A stretch of 64,000 nt of DNA from Oerskovia merdavium (GTDB lineage: Bacteria; Actinomycetota; Actinomycetes; Actinomycetales; Cellulomonadaceae). The notes under the pieces were generated by a model. The model saw only the letters and a list, made by a program, of their open reading frames with translations, had not been told where the DNA came from and searched no databases. The stretch is taken from positions 51,059 to 115,058 of the forward strand of contig NZ_JACSQF010000013.1 of NCBI RefSeq assembly GCF_014836755.1, given 5' to 3'. Made by a program: the position numbers and the translations under genes. Of this stretch, positions 26,130 to 34,071 are shown in pieces; position 1 is the first letter of the stretch; each line of letters starts with the position of its first letter.

Positions 26130-26159
26130 GGAGCGCACCCGTGAGCGCCGGTGCGCTCC
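26130..26159. promoter_or_regulatory. Palindrome before the TetR gene, candidate operator
   Basis: GGAGCGCACC and GGTGCGCTCC are perfect 10-bp inverted arms around 10 bases, centred about 36 bp before the TetR start. TetR-family regulators commonly bind such sites in their own promoter. The right copy of the 17-bp direct repeat lies inside it. Confidence 0.5.
26132..26148. repeat. 17-bp direct repeat, right copy
   Basis: AGCGCACCCGTGAGCGC, identical to 24960-24976; lies within the palindrome upstream of the TetR gene. Confidence 0.8.
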
Positions 26160-26180
26160 GTCGTCGGGCAGAATCGAGGC

Positions 26181-26834
26181 ATGAGTGCTGGTGCGGTACG
26201 GCGGGGCCGACGGCCCGCGGGCGAGGACACCCGGGCGTCGATCGTGGCCGCGGCGCGCGAGGAGTTCGCCGCCAAGGGGTACGACGCCGTGAGCATGCGC
26301 GGCGTGGCGCGCGCGGCCGGGGTGGACCCCGGACTGATCCGGCACTACTTCGACGGCAAGGGCGAGCTCTTCGCGGCCTCGCTCGTCCCCGCGGGGGCAG
26401 ACCCGCAGGCGCTCGCAGGCCGGTTCGCCGAGGGCGGTCTCGACGGCCTGGGGGAGCGCCTCGCGCGCACGGTGCTCGCGGTCTGGGACGCACCCGACGG
26501 GCAGGTCCAGCTCCGGCTCGTGCTGTCCGGGCTGCTGTCCGCCGACGGGCACGTGCAGGAGCTGCCGCGCTACCTCCAACGGACGGTGTTCGACCAGGTC
26601 GCCGCGCTCCTGCCGCGCGAGGTCGCGGGGAGGCGTGTGGGCCTGGTCGCGAGCCAGGTGCTCGGGGTGCTGGTCACGCGTCATCTGCTGCACCTCGAGC
26701 CGGTGGCGTCGATGTCGCCCGAGGAGCTCGTGCGATCGATCGCCCCGACGATCCAGCGCTATCTCGAGGGTGCGGACGAGGGTCTTGCGCCGGGCACCCA
26801 CGAGGAGCACAATTCCTCACATGGGGAATATTGA
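26181..26834 (+). CDS. TetR-family transcriptional regulator
   Basis: A 217-residue regulator with an N-terminal TetR helix-turn-helix: RASIVAAAREEFAAKGYDAV followed by SMRGVARAAGVDPGLIRHYF (about residues 20-62), then a divergent ligand-binding domain. It overlaps the following ABC ATPase gene by 14 bp and therefore probably controls this export operon, with itself as first gene. The ATG at 26181 is preferred over an upstream ATG at 26151 because the domain starts soon after it. A 10-bp-armed palindrome lies just upstream. Confidence 0.88.
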   Translation: MSAGAVRRGRRPAGEDTRASIVAAAREEFAAKGYDAVSMRGVARAAGVDPGLIRHYFDGKGELFAASLVPAGADPQALAGRFAEGGLDGLGERLARTVLAVWDAPDGQVQLRLVLSGLLSADGHVQELPRYLQRTVFDQVAALLPREVAGRRVGLVASQVLGVLVTRHLLHLEPVASMSPEELVRSIAPTIQRYLEGADEGLAPGTHEEHNSSHGEY

Positions 26835-27597
26835 CCCGGTCATCAACGTCCGCAGCCTCCGCGTCGACCGCGGCGGGACCACCGTCCTGCACGGGCTCGA
26901 CCTCACGGTGCCGGACCGCCAGGTCGTCGGGCTGCTCGGACCGAGCGGCAGCGGCAAGACCACGCTCATGCGTGCGCTCGTCGGGGTCCAGCAGATCACG
27001 GACGGGGAGGTCGAGGTCCTGGGCCGGGCGGCCGGAGACCCCGTGCTGCGGCGCCGCGTCGGGTACGTGACCCAGTCGCCCAGCGTCTACGCGGACCTCA
27101 GCGTGACCGAGAACCTGCGCTACTTCGCGACGATCCTGGGCGCGGGGCCGCGTGACGTCGCGCGCGTGACCGACGCCGTGGACCTCGCGCGGCACGCCCG
27201 GCGCCGGGTCGGCACGCTGTCGGGCGGCGAGCGGTCGCGCGTCTCGCTGGCCGCCGCGCTGCTGGGGGACCCGCAGCTGCTCGTGCTCGACGAGCCGACC
27301 GTCGGGCTCGACCCCGTCCTGCGCCGCGACCTGTGGGACCTGTTCGCGCGCCTGCGCGACGCCGGGACCTCGCTGCTCGTGTCCTCGCACGTCATGGACG
27401 AGGCGACGCGCTGCGACCGGCTCCTGCTCCTGCGTGACGGTCGCCTGCTCGCGGACGACACCCTGCCGGGCCTGCTCGAGCGCACGGGCGCCCACGACGT
27501 CGAGCACGCGTTCCTGCGGCTCGTGGAGGAGCCCGCCGGCCCCGACGGCGCAGCGGCCGTCAGGAGTCCACGTCACCTCGGAGGGGAGGCGTCATGA
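26821..27597 (+). CDS. ABC exporter ATPase
   Basis: A single-domain ABC ATPase of 258 residues: Walker A GPSGSGKTTLMRAL (about 40-53), Q-loop YVTQSPSVYADLSVTEN, signature LSGGERSRVSLAAALL (about 138-153), Walker B LLVLDEPTVGLDP and H-loop SSHVMDEATRCDRLLLL. This architecture is that of DrrA/CcmA-like drug or lipid exporters that work with an ABC-2 permease. It starts 14 bp inside the TetR gene and overlaps the permease gene by 4 bp (ATGA). The substrate is unknown. Confidence 0.9.
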   Translation: MGNIDPVINVRSLRVDRGGTTVLHGLDLTVPDRQVVGLLGPSGSGKTTLMRALVGVQQITDGEVEVLGRAAGDPVLRRRVGYVTQSPSVYADLSVTENLRYFATILGAGPRDVARVTDAVDLARHARRRVGTLSGGERSRVSLAAALLGDPQLLVLDEPTVGLDPVLRRDLWDLFARLRDAGTSLLVSSHVMDEATRCDRLLLLRDGRLLADDTLPGLLERTGAHDVEHAFLRLVEEPAGPDGAAAVRSPRHLGGEAS

Positions 27598-28421
27598 GCA
27601 TGCACGACGCACGGGAGGCGAGCACGCTCGCGGCGGGAACCGCGGTCGACCACGAGCACGCGGCGGCGGCCAGCCGCGCACCACGCGCCCTGAGCCCCGG
27701 CCTGACCTTCGCGACCGCGGGCCGGGTCCTGCGGCAGATCCGCAACGACCCGCGCACCATCGCGCTGCTCGTCGTGCTGCCGTGCGTGCTGCTGGGACTC
27801 ATCGCCTGGATGTTCGACGGGACGCCCGTCCTGGACCAGTTCGGCCCCATCCTCGTGGGGCTGTTCCCCATGATCATCATGTTCCTCGTCACGAGCGTCA
27901 CGACGCTGCGCGAACGGCAGTCCGGGACGCTCGAACGGCTCATGACCATGCCGCTCGGCAAGGGCGACTTCGTGGGCGGCTACGCGCTCGCGTTCGCGCT
28001 CCTCGCGACCGTGCAGGCCCTGGTCGTGGTGGCGTTCGCGGTGTGGGTGTGCGGCATGGACGTTGCCGGGCCCGTGGGCCTCGTGGTGCTCGTCGCGGTG
28101 CTCGACGCGATCCTCGGGTCGTGCCTGGGGCTCGCGGCCTCGGCCCTGGCCCGCTCGGAGTTCCAGGCCGTGCAGCTCATGCCCGTGGTCCTGTTCCCGC
28201 AGCTCATCACGTGCGGCCTGCTCATGCCGCGCGACGAGATGCCCGCGGTGCTCGAGGCGATCAGCCGGGTGCTGCCCCTGACGTACGGCGTCTCGGCGCT
28301 CCAGGACGTGGCCGCGGGCGGTGGGTTCGCGGACGTCCGCGGTGCCGTCGCGGTCATCGTCGGGTTCATCCTGGGGGCGATCGTGCTGGGGACGCTCACC
28401 CTGCGGCGCCGGACGGCCTAG
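27594..28421 (+). CDS. ABC-2 type exporter permease
   Basis: The 275-residue membrane partner of the preceding ATPase. About 40 polar residues are followed by six predicted helices; the segment LRERQSGTLERLMTMPLGKGDFVGGY (about residues 102-127, between helices 2 and 3) is typical of ABC-2/DrrB-like permeases. Translational coupling to the ATPase (ATGA) and the TetR gene upstream suggest an inducible efflux system. A weak CGCCCC/GGGGCG hairpin lies at 28425-28442 after the stop. Confidence 0.88.
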   Translation: MSMHDAREASTLAAGTAVDHEHAAAASRAPRALSPGLTFATAGRVLRQIRNDPRTIALLVVLPCVLLGLIAWMFDGTPVLDQFGPILVGLFPMIIMFLVTSVTTLRERQSGTLERLMTMPLGKGDFVGGYALAFALLATVQALVVVAFAVWVCGMDVAGPVGLVVLVAVLDAILGSCLGLAASALARSEFQAVQLMPVVLFPQLITCGLLMPRDEMPAVLEAISRVLPLTYGVSALQDVAAGGGFADVRGAVAVIVGFILGAIVLGTLTLRRRTA

Positions 28422-28535
28422 CGTCGCCCCACGTGCGGGGCGCCTCACGTCGAGCTCAGAACCGCCCGCCTCGTCTTCCGCGCTGGCCGAACTGTGTAGT
28501 CTCAGCCCACACACGGTCACGATGGGGGAGCGTTC

Positions 28536-29012
28536 ATGCGAGGAAGCAAGGCGGCCGGGGCTTCGGCTCTGGTACTGGTGGCTCTGACGATGGCGGGCTG
28601 CAGCGGGGAGGGCAGTGCCGCCCTTCCCGAGCCCACGGGAGAGGTTGCTCAGGTCGACGCACCCGAGGACGGGGCGCAGGATGCTGCCGCGTGCGCGGCG
28701 GTCTCCGACGTGATGACGATCGTGGAGAACGCAGACATCGCTCTGAGCGAGGGCCGCATGGCCGCCCAGGAGCAGCAGGGCTGGTACGAGGTCGCGACCG
28801 ATGTGCTGCACCGCATCCCCTCGGGCGGCGACAGTGCCGTGAGCCTGGGGGTCGCCGACCTGCAGGCCACCGTCCCTGCGGTCGAGACCTGGCCCAGGAC
28901 CGAACCCACCGTCATCAGGTCGGACGCCTGGAACGATGCGCTCACCACGCTCGACGCGCCGTGCCTCGAGGTGGACTCCGAGCTGACCATCGGCGTCTTC
29001 ACCGGCGGCTGA
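28536..29012 (+). CDS. Small lipoprotein of unknown function
   Basis: A 158-residue protein with a lipoprotein signal (residues 1-22; LVALTMAGC is the lipobox). The mature part is acidic with two further cysteines (in AAACAAV and DAPCLEV) that could form a disulfide, and a helical middle segment. I do not recognise a family. It is probably monocistronic: a TAGTCT hexamer about 40 bp upstream is a possible -10, and 290 bp without a gene follow. Start ATG is preceded by GGGGGAG. Confidence 0.7.
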   Translation: MRGSKAAGASALVLVALTMAGCSGEGSAALPEPTGEVAQVDAPEDGAQDAAACAAVSDVMTIVENADIALSEGRMAAQEQQGWYEVATDVLHRIPSGGDSAVSLGVADLQATVPAVETWPRTEPTVIRSDAWNDALTTLDAPCLEVDSELTIGVFTGG

Positions 29013-29303
29013 GGCTTGCTGTCCGCTCCGGGAGTCCTCGTCGACGGCCGGCTCCCTTCGAGGACCTGGGGCTGACACAGCCTGAGGTGTACCCGGCCAG
29101 GTGGTGGTCCACGTCGGGCTGTCGGCACGAGGACCTCCTGGGCCCGCCCGCGCCCTGAGAGCCCTCTGCCCCTGCCGTCTTCCACGGCTCGTCGACCGGG
29201 TACCACGGTTCACCGAATCTCACCCGCTGAGGCGCCCGCACGGGGCCCGAGACGTGGGAGGATGGGCGCGCTCGGGGGCGCGAGGCGACAAGGGAGTGCG
29301 CAA

Positions 29304-29957
29304 GTGCGGATCGTGAACCCGCGGGCTGGAGCCCGCACGTTCGCAGGGGCTGTGGCAGGACTCGTGATGGTCGGCGGGATCGTCCTCGGTGGGCTTCCCG
29401 CGGTCGCGGCCCCACCCGTCCCGGTCGGGGACCACGGACCGGAGGGCGTGAGCCTCCAGGTCGGCATCACGGGGATCACCCCGCTCTCGGTGGTCGACAC
29501 GGTCGCGGAGAACCCCGTGCCGGGCGGGACGCTCGTCGTCCGCGGCCAGGGATTCGTGCCTTTCGTGACGTACGACGTGCACCTCCACTCGACGCCCACG
29601 TTCCTCGGGACCGTGACCGCGCGCGCGGACGGGACCATCGAGCTCGTCACGACCATCCCGCTCTCGACGCTCCCCGGCCCCCACTACGTCGTGGTCACCG
29701 ACCCCCTGAGCGGTGCGTCGGTCCGGTCGGCGTCGTTCGACGTCCGCAGTGCTCCCGGCGGCGGCACCGACGGCAGCGGAGGCACGGGCGGCGGGACGAC
29801 CACGGGCAACGGCACGACGGCCGAGGGGACCTCGCCCGGCAAGGTCCCAGGCCCGTTGGCCTCGACCGGCATCACGGTCGCCGGCACCCTGGCCGTCGCA
29901 GGAGCCCTCGTCGCGGGAGGCGCAGCGCTCAGACGTCGCCGGACGCGCGCGAGCTGA
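29304..29957 (+). CDS. Cell-wall-anchored surface protein with LASTG sorting signal
   Basis: A 217-residue secreted protein. It has a signal peptide (about 1-35, ending LPAVAA), one beta-rich domain (about 50-145; GGTLVVRGQGFVPFVTYDV resembles an Ig/IPT-type fold), a Gly/Thr-rich linker and a C-terminal sorting signal: LASTG, a hydrophobic helix and RRRRTRAS. LAxTG is the motif of class E sortases in high-GC actinobacteria, so it should be covalently attached to the wall; no sortase gene is in this window. The GTG at 29304 with AAGGGAG at ideal spacing is preferred over a frame opening at 29262. Function unknown. Confidence 0.75.
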   Translation: MRIVNPRAGARTFAGAVAGLVMVGGIVLGGLPAVAAPPVPVGDHGPEGVSLQVGITGITPLSVVDTVAENPVPGGTLVVRGQGFVPFVTYDVHLHSTPTFLGTVTARADGTIELVTTIPLSTLPGPHYVVVTDPLSGASVRSASFDVRSAPGGGTDGSGGTGGGTTTGNGTTAEGTSPGKVPGPLASTGITVAGTLAVAGALVAGGAALRRRRTRAS

Positions 29958-30008
29958 GCGGCGCCGTCGGGCGTCGTCCTGAACGGTGGACCGGGCGTGG
30001 CCCCGTGA

Positions 30009-30680
30009 CTACGGCCGCGCCGCGAACCGCTCGAGCAGCTCGGCGTGCCCCGAGACGATGAGCAGGTCGTTCGCGGAGATGCGCGTGGTCGGCTCGGCGT
30101 ACACGAAGTCCTGACCCGGCGACTTCACGCCGATGATGGTCACGCCGTAGCGGTCGCGGACCTTGGTCTGCTCGATCGTGAAGCCCTGCGTCTCCTTCGG
30201 GGGACGCATCTTGACGATCGTGAAGCCGTCCTCGACCTCGATGTAGTCGAGCAGCTTGCCCGAGACCAGGTGCGCGACGCGGCTGCCCGCGTCGGCCTCG
30301 GGGAACACCACGTGGTGCGCGCCGATGCGCTGCAGGATGCGGCCATGCTCGGCAGAGATGGCCTTGGCCCAGATCTGGGGGGTGCCCAGGTCCACCAGGT
30401 TGCCCGTGATGAGCACGCTCGCCTCGAGCGAGGTGCCCACGCCCACGACCGCGACCGGGAAGTCGCGCGCGCCGAGCTGTTCCAGGGCGGTCGGGTTGGA
30501 GGCGTCGGCCTCGACGAGCGGGATGCGGCCCGACCACTGCGCGATGAGCTCGGGCGACCGCTCGACCGCGAGCACGTCCTGGCCGAGCCGGTCGAGGGTC
30601 GCGGCGATCGCGGACCCGAACCGGCCGAGACCGATCACGAGCACGCCGGCATTCTTCTCGGGGGCCTTCTTGTCGGGCAC
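30009..30680 (-). CDS. ktrA: Potassium uptake regulatory subunit (KtrA/TrkA type)
   Basis: The cytoplasmic RCK subunit gates the KtrB channel in response to nucleotides. The 223-residue protein has an RCK_N Rossmann domain (VLVIGLGRFGSAIAATLDRLG, about 13-33; the acidic D/E at the end of strand 2 in VLAVERS) and an RCK_C domain (about 140-223). Length matches KtrA. It lies 72 bp after the channel gene on the same strand and the two form one operon. Its stop faces the LASTG protein gene (convergent, 51-bp gap). Confidence 0.92.
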   Translation of the reverse strand: MPDKKAPEKNAGVLVIGLGRFGSAIAATLDRLGQDVLAVERSPELIAQWSGRIPLVEADASNPTALEQLGARDFPVAVVGVGTSLEASVLITGNLVDLGTPQIWAKAISAEHGRILQRIGAHHVVFPEADAGSRVAHLVSGKLLDYIEVEDGFTIVKMRPPKETQGFTIEQTKVRDRYGVTIIGVKSPGQDFVYAEPTTRISANDLLIVSGHAELLERFAARP

Positions 30681-30752
30681 CTGGGGGACCTTTCGTCAGG
30701 AGGCGCGGTCCGGCAGCGAGCCGGGACCGCACCAGGGAGCAGGGAGGCGGGG

Positions 30753-32129
30753 TCAGCCGATGATGGGGCGTTCCTCGGGGTAGCGGATGACGCGGCGCCG
30801 GTCGCGCAGCGCGAGCGCGGCCGCGAGCGTCATGGTCCCGGTGCGCCCGATGAACATGAGCACGACCAGGACGTACTTGCCGGCGGTCGGGAGGTCGGCC
30901 GTCACGCCCGTCGAGAGTCCCACGGTCGCGAACGCCGAGATGGTCTCGAAGAGGATCACGTCGAGCGTCCAGCCCGTGATCTCGAGCAGCAGCAGGCTCG
31001 CCACGAGCACGGCCGTCGCGCCGATGAACGACACGGCCACGGCCAGGCGCAGGGTCTCGCGCGGGATGCGCCGACCGAAGGCCTCGAGGTCGCGGTCGCC
31101 GCGCGCCTCGGACACGATCGCGAGCAGCATGACCGCGAGCGTCGTGACCTTGATGCCGCCCGCCGTCGAGGCGCTGCCGCCGCCGACGAACATGAGCGCG
31201 TCGGTGATGAGCCAGCTCGACTCGTGCATGCCGTTGATGTCGATCGTCGAGAAGCCCGCGGACCGGGGCATGACCCCGGCGAACAACGAGGCGAGGATCT
31301 TCTCGTTGAGGCTCAGCGGGCCCAACGTCTTGGCGTTGGTCCACTCGAAGGCCGCGAACAGGACCACGGCCACCACGACCAGGACCGCGCTCGTGGTGAG
31401 CGTCAGCTTGGTGTGCAGGTTCCACTTCGAGGCGCGGCGCCGGTTGCGCATGATGTTGAGGATCACGGGGAAGCCCAGCGAGCCGATGAACACGCCGATG
31501 ATGATCGGCATGAGCAGCATCCAGTCGCCCACGTAGGGCGTCAGACCCTCGGCCGTGGGGATGAAGCCCGCGTTGTTGAACGCCGAGATCCCGTAGAACA
31601 GGCCGTGCCAGGCGGCCTCGCCGAACGTCTCCTCGAGCACGATGAAGCGCGGCAGGAGCAGCAGCGCGATGAGCAGCTCGATGCTGGTCGAGGTGATGAT
31701 GACGACGCGCACGAGCGAACCGACCTCGCCGAGCCGGGTCGTCTTGGTCTCCGAGGCCGTGAGCAGCTTCTGCGTCAGGCCGATGCGCCGCGAGACGGCC
31801 ATGCCGAGGATCGAGGCGAGCGTCATGACGCCCAGACCACCGATCTTGATGCCCACGAGGATCACGACCTGCCCGTACGTGGACCAGTAGGTTCCCGTCG
31901 GGACCACCACGAGGCCCGTGACGCACACGGCCGACGTCGCGGTGAACAGCGCGTCGATCAGGGGCGCGGACCTCCCGGACGTCGTGGCCCACGGCGCCAT
32001 GAGGAGCAGCGTGAACAGCGAGATCACCGCGGCGAAGACCGTGACCGCGAGACGGGCCGGTGAGTGGCGGGCGAGGCGATCGACCAGCTCGCGCCCTGCG
32101 AAGAAGCGCCCGGAGACCCCCTGGGGCAT
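30753..32129 (-). CDS. ktrB: Potassium uptake channel subunit (TrkH/KtrB family)
   Basis: Membrane pore of the Ktr potassium uptake system. The 458-residue protein has the four-fold M1-P-M2 repeat; its filter loops are visible as TATSAVCVTGL, GISAFNNAGF, GVMPRSAGFSTID and ISAFATVGLSTG, each with the critical Gly. The start ATG at 32129 has GGAGG at ideal distance; the frame is open far upstream but that part is Arg/Pro-rich and not channel-like. It is transcribed divergently from acuC across a 272-bp gap in which I see no clear operator. Confidence 0.92.
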   Translation of the reverse strand: MPQGVSGRFFAGRELVDRLARHSPARLAVTVFAAVISLFTLLLMAPWATTSGRSAPLIDALFTATSAVCVTGLVVVPTGTYWSTYGQVVILVGIKIGGLGVMTLASILGMAVSRRIGLTQKLLTASETKTTRLGEVGSLVRVVIITSTSIELLIALLLLPRFIVLEETFGEAAWHGLFYGISAFNNAGFIPTAEGLTPYVGDWMLLMPIIIGVFIGSLGFPVILNIMRNRRRASKWNLHTKLTLTTSAVLVVVAVVLFAAFEWTNAKTLGPLSLNEKILASLFAGVMPRSAGFSTIDINGMHESSWLITDALMFVGGGSASTAGGIKVTTLAVMLLAIVSEARGDRDLEAFGRRIPRETLRLAVAVSFIGATAVLVASLLLLEITGWTLDVILFETISAFATVGLSTGVTADLPTAGKYVLVVLMFIGRTGTMTLAAALALRDRRRVIRYPEERPIIG

Positions 32130-32401
32130 CGGTCCTCCGTCTCGCTGTCCGTGCGTCCTCGTCCGGGTGGACGAGCGGCGGGGCGTGCCCTGCGGGCCGT
32201 CCGGTCGCCGTGCGTGCCGATGTGTCGCCCAACTCTGCCACAGGACGGGCCCTGCCCACCGGCTGAACCGCGTGGCGCCGTCGGGCCGCCCGGGCGATAC
32301 CGTGTTTCCTGCCGGCTGCCGAACGCCTTCACGCGTCGCGGTACGGGCCGTGCGACGGAGCACCCGCCGTCCGGACGAGGACCACCGACCGAGGAGCGCA
32401 C

Positions 32402-33598
32402 GTGACCGGAACCGACACCGTGCCGTTCGTCGCGCAGGTCGTGTGGAGCCCGGACCTGCTGGGCTACGACTTCGGGCACGGGCACCCCATGTCCCCGACG
32501 CGCCTGGACCTGACCATGCGCCTGGTGCGCGCGCTGGGCCTGCTCGACGCCCCGGGCGTCGAGGTCGTCGGGACGGCGCCCGCCACCGACGAGGTGCTCG
32601 ACCTGGTGCACGACCCGGCATACGTCGCCGCGGTGCACGCGGCCTCGGAGCAAGGGGTGGAGAACGCCGCGCTGGGGCTGGGCACCGAGGACGACCCGGT
32701 CTTCGCCGGGATGCACGAGGCCGCGGCACGCATCCTGTCGGGCTCGTACGAGGCCGCGGGCGCGGTCTGGTCGGGGCACGCGCTGCACGCCGTGAACATC
32801 GCGGGCGGCATGCACCACGCCCAGCGCGGGGCCGCGTCGGGCTTCTGCATCTACAACGACGCCGCGGCCGCTGTCCGTCGTCTCCTCGACGACGGCGCCG
32901 AGCGTGTCGCGTACGTCGACCTCGACGCGCACCACGGCGACGGCGTCGAGTCGATCTTCTGGGACGACCCGCGCGTCCTGACGGTCTCGGTCCACCAGAG
33001 CGGCGCGACGCTGTTCCCCGGCACGGGGCACGCGACGGACACGGGTGGCGCCTCGGCGTCGGGCACCGCGGTCAACCTCGGCCTGCCCCGACGGACCGAC
33101 GGCTCGCGCTGGCTGCGGGCTGTCGACGCGGTCGTCCCGCCCGTCCTGCGCGCGTTCCGGCCGCAGGTGATCGTGTCCCAGCACGGCTGCGACGCCCACG
33201 GACACGACCCTCTGAGCGACCTCGACGTGAGCATCGACGCCCAGCGTGCGGCCGTACGGTGGATCCACGAGCTGGCGCACGAGCTCGCCGAGGGGCGCTG
33301 GGTCGCCCTGGGCGGCGGGGGCTACTCGGTCACGTCGGTCGTCCCGTTCGCGTGGTCGAACGTCGTCGCGGAGGTCGTCCACGCGCCCGTGGCGCCGTCC
33401 ACGCCCGTGCCGGCCGTCTGGCGCGACCACATCACCGCGGTCGCGCACCGCGAGACCGCCGAGCTCATGGGGGACGGCGAGGTCGCGTTCACGTCCTGGG
33501 GGCGCGGGTACGACCCCGAGGACGAGGTCGACCGCGCCGTCGTCGCGACGCGCAAGGCCGTGTTCCCCCTGCTGGGGCTCGACGCGCAGTTCGACTGA
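32402..33598 (+). CDS. acuC: AcuC-type zinc deacetylase (histone deacetylase superfamily)
   Basis: Bacterial AcuC removes acetyl groups from lysines, classically on acetyl-CoA synthetase. The 398-residue protein shows the class I HDAC-like fold: HPMSPTRLD near residue 22, GGMHHA (tandem catalytic His, about 139-144), YVDLDAHHGDGVE with Asp and His zinc ligands (about 180-192), and the third ligand Asp in QHGCDAHGHDPL (near 262), then GGGGYS (about 305). All metal and catalytic residues seem present. GTG start. No acuA or acs gene is nearby, so the substrate is open. Confidence 0.9.
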   Translation: MTGTDTVPFVAQVVWSPDLLGYDFGHGHPMSPTRLDLTMRLVRALGLLDAPGVEVVGTAPATDEVLDLVHDPAYVAAVHAASEQGVENAALGLGTEDDPVFAGMHEAAARILSGSYEAAGAVWSGHALHAVNIAGGMHHAQRGAASGFCIYNDAAAAVRRLLDDGAERVAYVDLDAHHGDGVESIFWDDPRVLTVSVHQSGATLFPGTGHATDTGGASASGTAVNLGLPRRTDGSRWLRAVDAVVPPVLRAFRPQVIVSQHGCDAHGHDPLSDLDVSIDAQRAAVRWIHELAHELAEGRWVALGGGGYSVTSVVPFAWSNVVAEVVHAPVAPSTPVPAVWRDHITAVAHRETAELMGDGEVAFTSWGRGYDPEDEVDRAVVATRKAVFPLLGLDAQFD

Positions 33599-33831
33599 GA
33601 CGGTTCGAGGACACCTCCCTGGCCGGCGCAGGGCGCGCGCCGAGCACGCGTCCGTCCGGGGGCCGCGGCACGTGCCCGACGACGTCACCCGCGCTCGATT
33701 TCTGGCGACCGGCAGGGAGCAGGTAGTCTAAGGGACGGACTTTTTCTCGTGTTGGTCGGTTCCCGATCAGCCGTGGACCACCATGATCGGGGCGATCCCG
33801 ATCGCACACCGATCCAGCATTGTGAGGACCC

Positions 33832-33930
33832 ATGGGCTCCGTCATCAAGAAGCGCCGCAAGCGTATGGCCAAGAAGAAGCACCGCAAGCTGCTTCGCAAG
33901 ACGCGCCACCAGCGTCGTAACAAGAAGTAG
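33832..33930 (+). CDS. Small ribosomal protein bS22 (AURKAIP1/COX24 domain)
   Basis: A 32-residue, extremely basic peptide beginning [20 protein letters not shown]. This matches the tiny ribosomal subunit protein bS22 described in mycobacteria and conserved across actinobacteria. The ATG follows GTGAGGA. It is monocistronic: a possible -10 (TAGTCT, 33724-33729) lies upstream and a good hairpin terminator follows. The leader holds a small hairpin (GATCGGG/CCCGATC, 33785-33803) just before the ribosome-binding site. Confidence 0.92.
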   Translation: MGSVIKKRRKRMAKKKHRKLLRKTRHQRRNKK

Positions 33931-33963
33931 CAGCGCGGCGCGGTCACGCGCCTGCTGCCGCAG

Positions 33964-33995
33964 GAGCCCGGAACCCTCAGGGGTGCCGGGCTCTT
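33964..33995 (+). terminator. Terminator after bS22
   Basis: GAGCCCGG / CCGGGCTC with an inner CCC/GGG pairing, followed by TT. Confidence 0.7.
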
Positions 33996-34071
33996 CGCAT
34001 GTCCGGGTGTGGGCGTGCCCGACCAGGCTGCGGAGGTCCGGCGTCGCGGCCTGCTCCTGGACCGCGGGGGG

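Noticed and set aside
29013-29303. Several short open frames between the lipoprotein and the LASTG protein
   Set aside because: No ribosome-binding site, domain or conserved-looking pattern; the stretch is taken as non-coding apart from the AAGGGAG site that serves the next gene.
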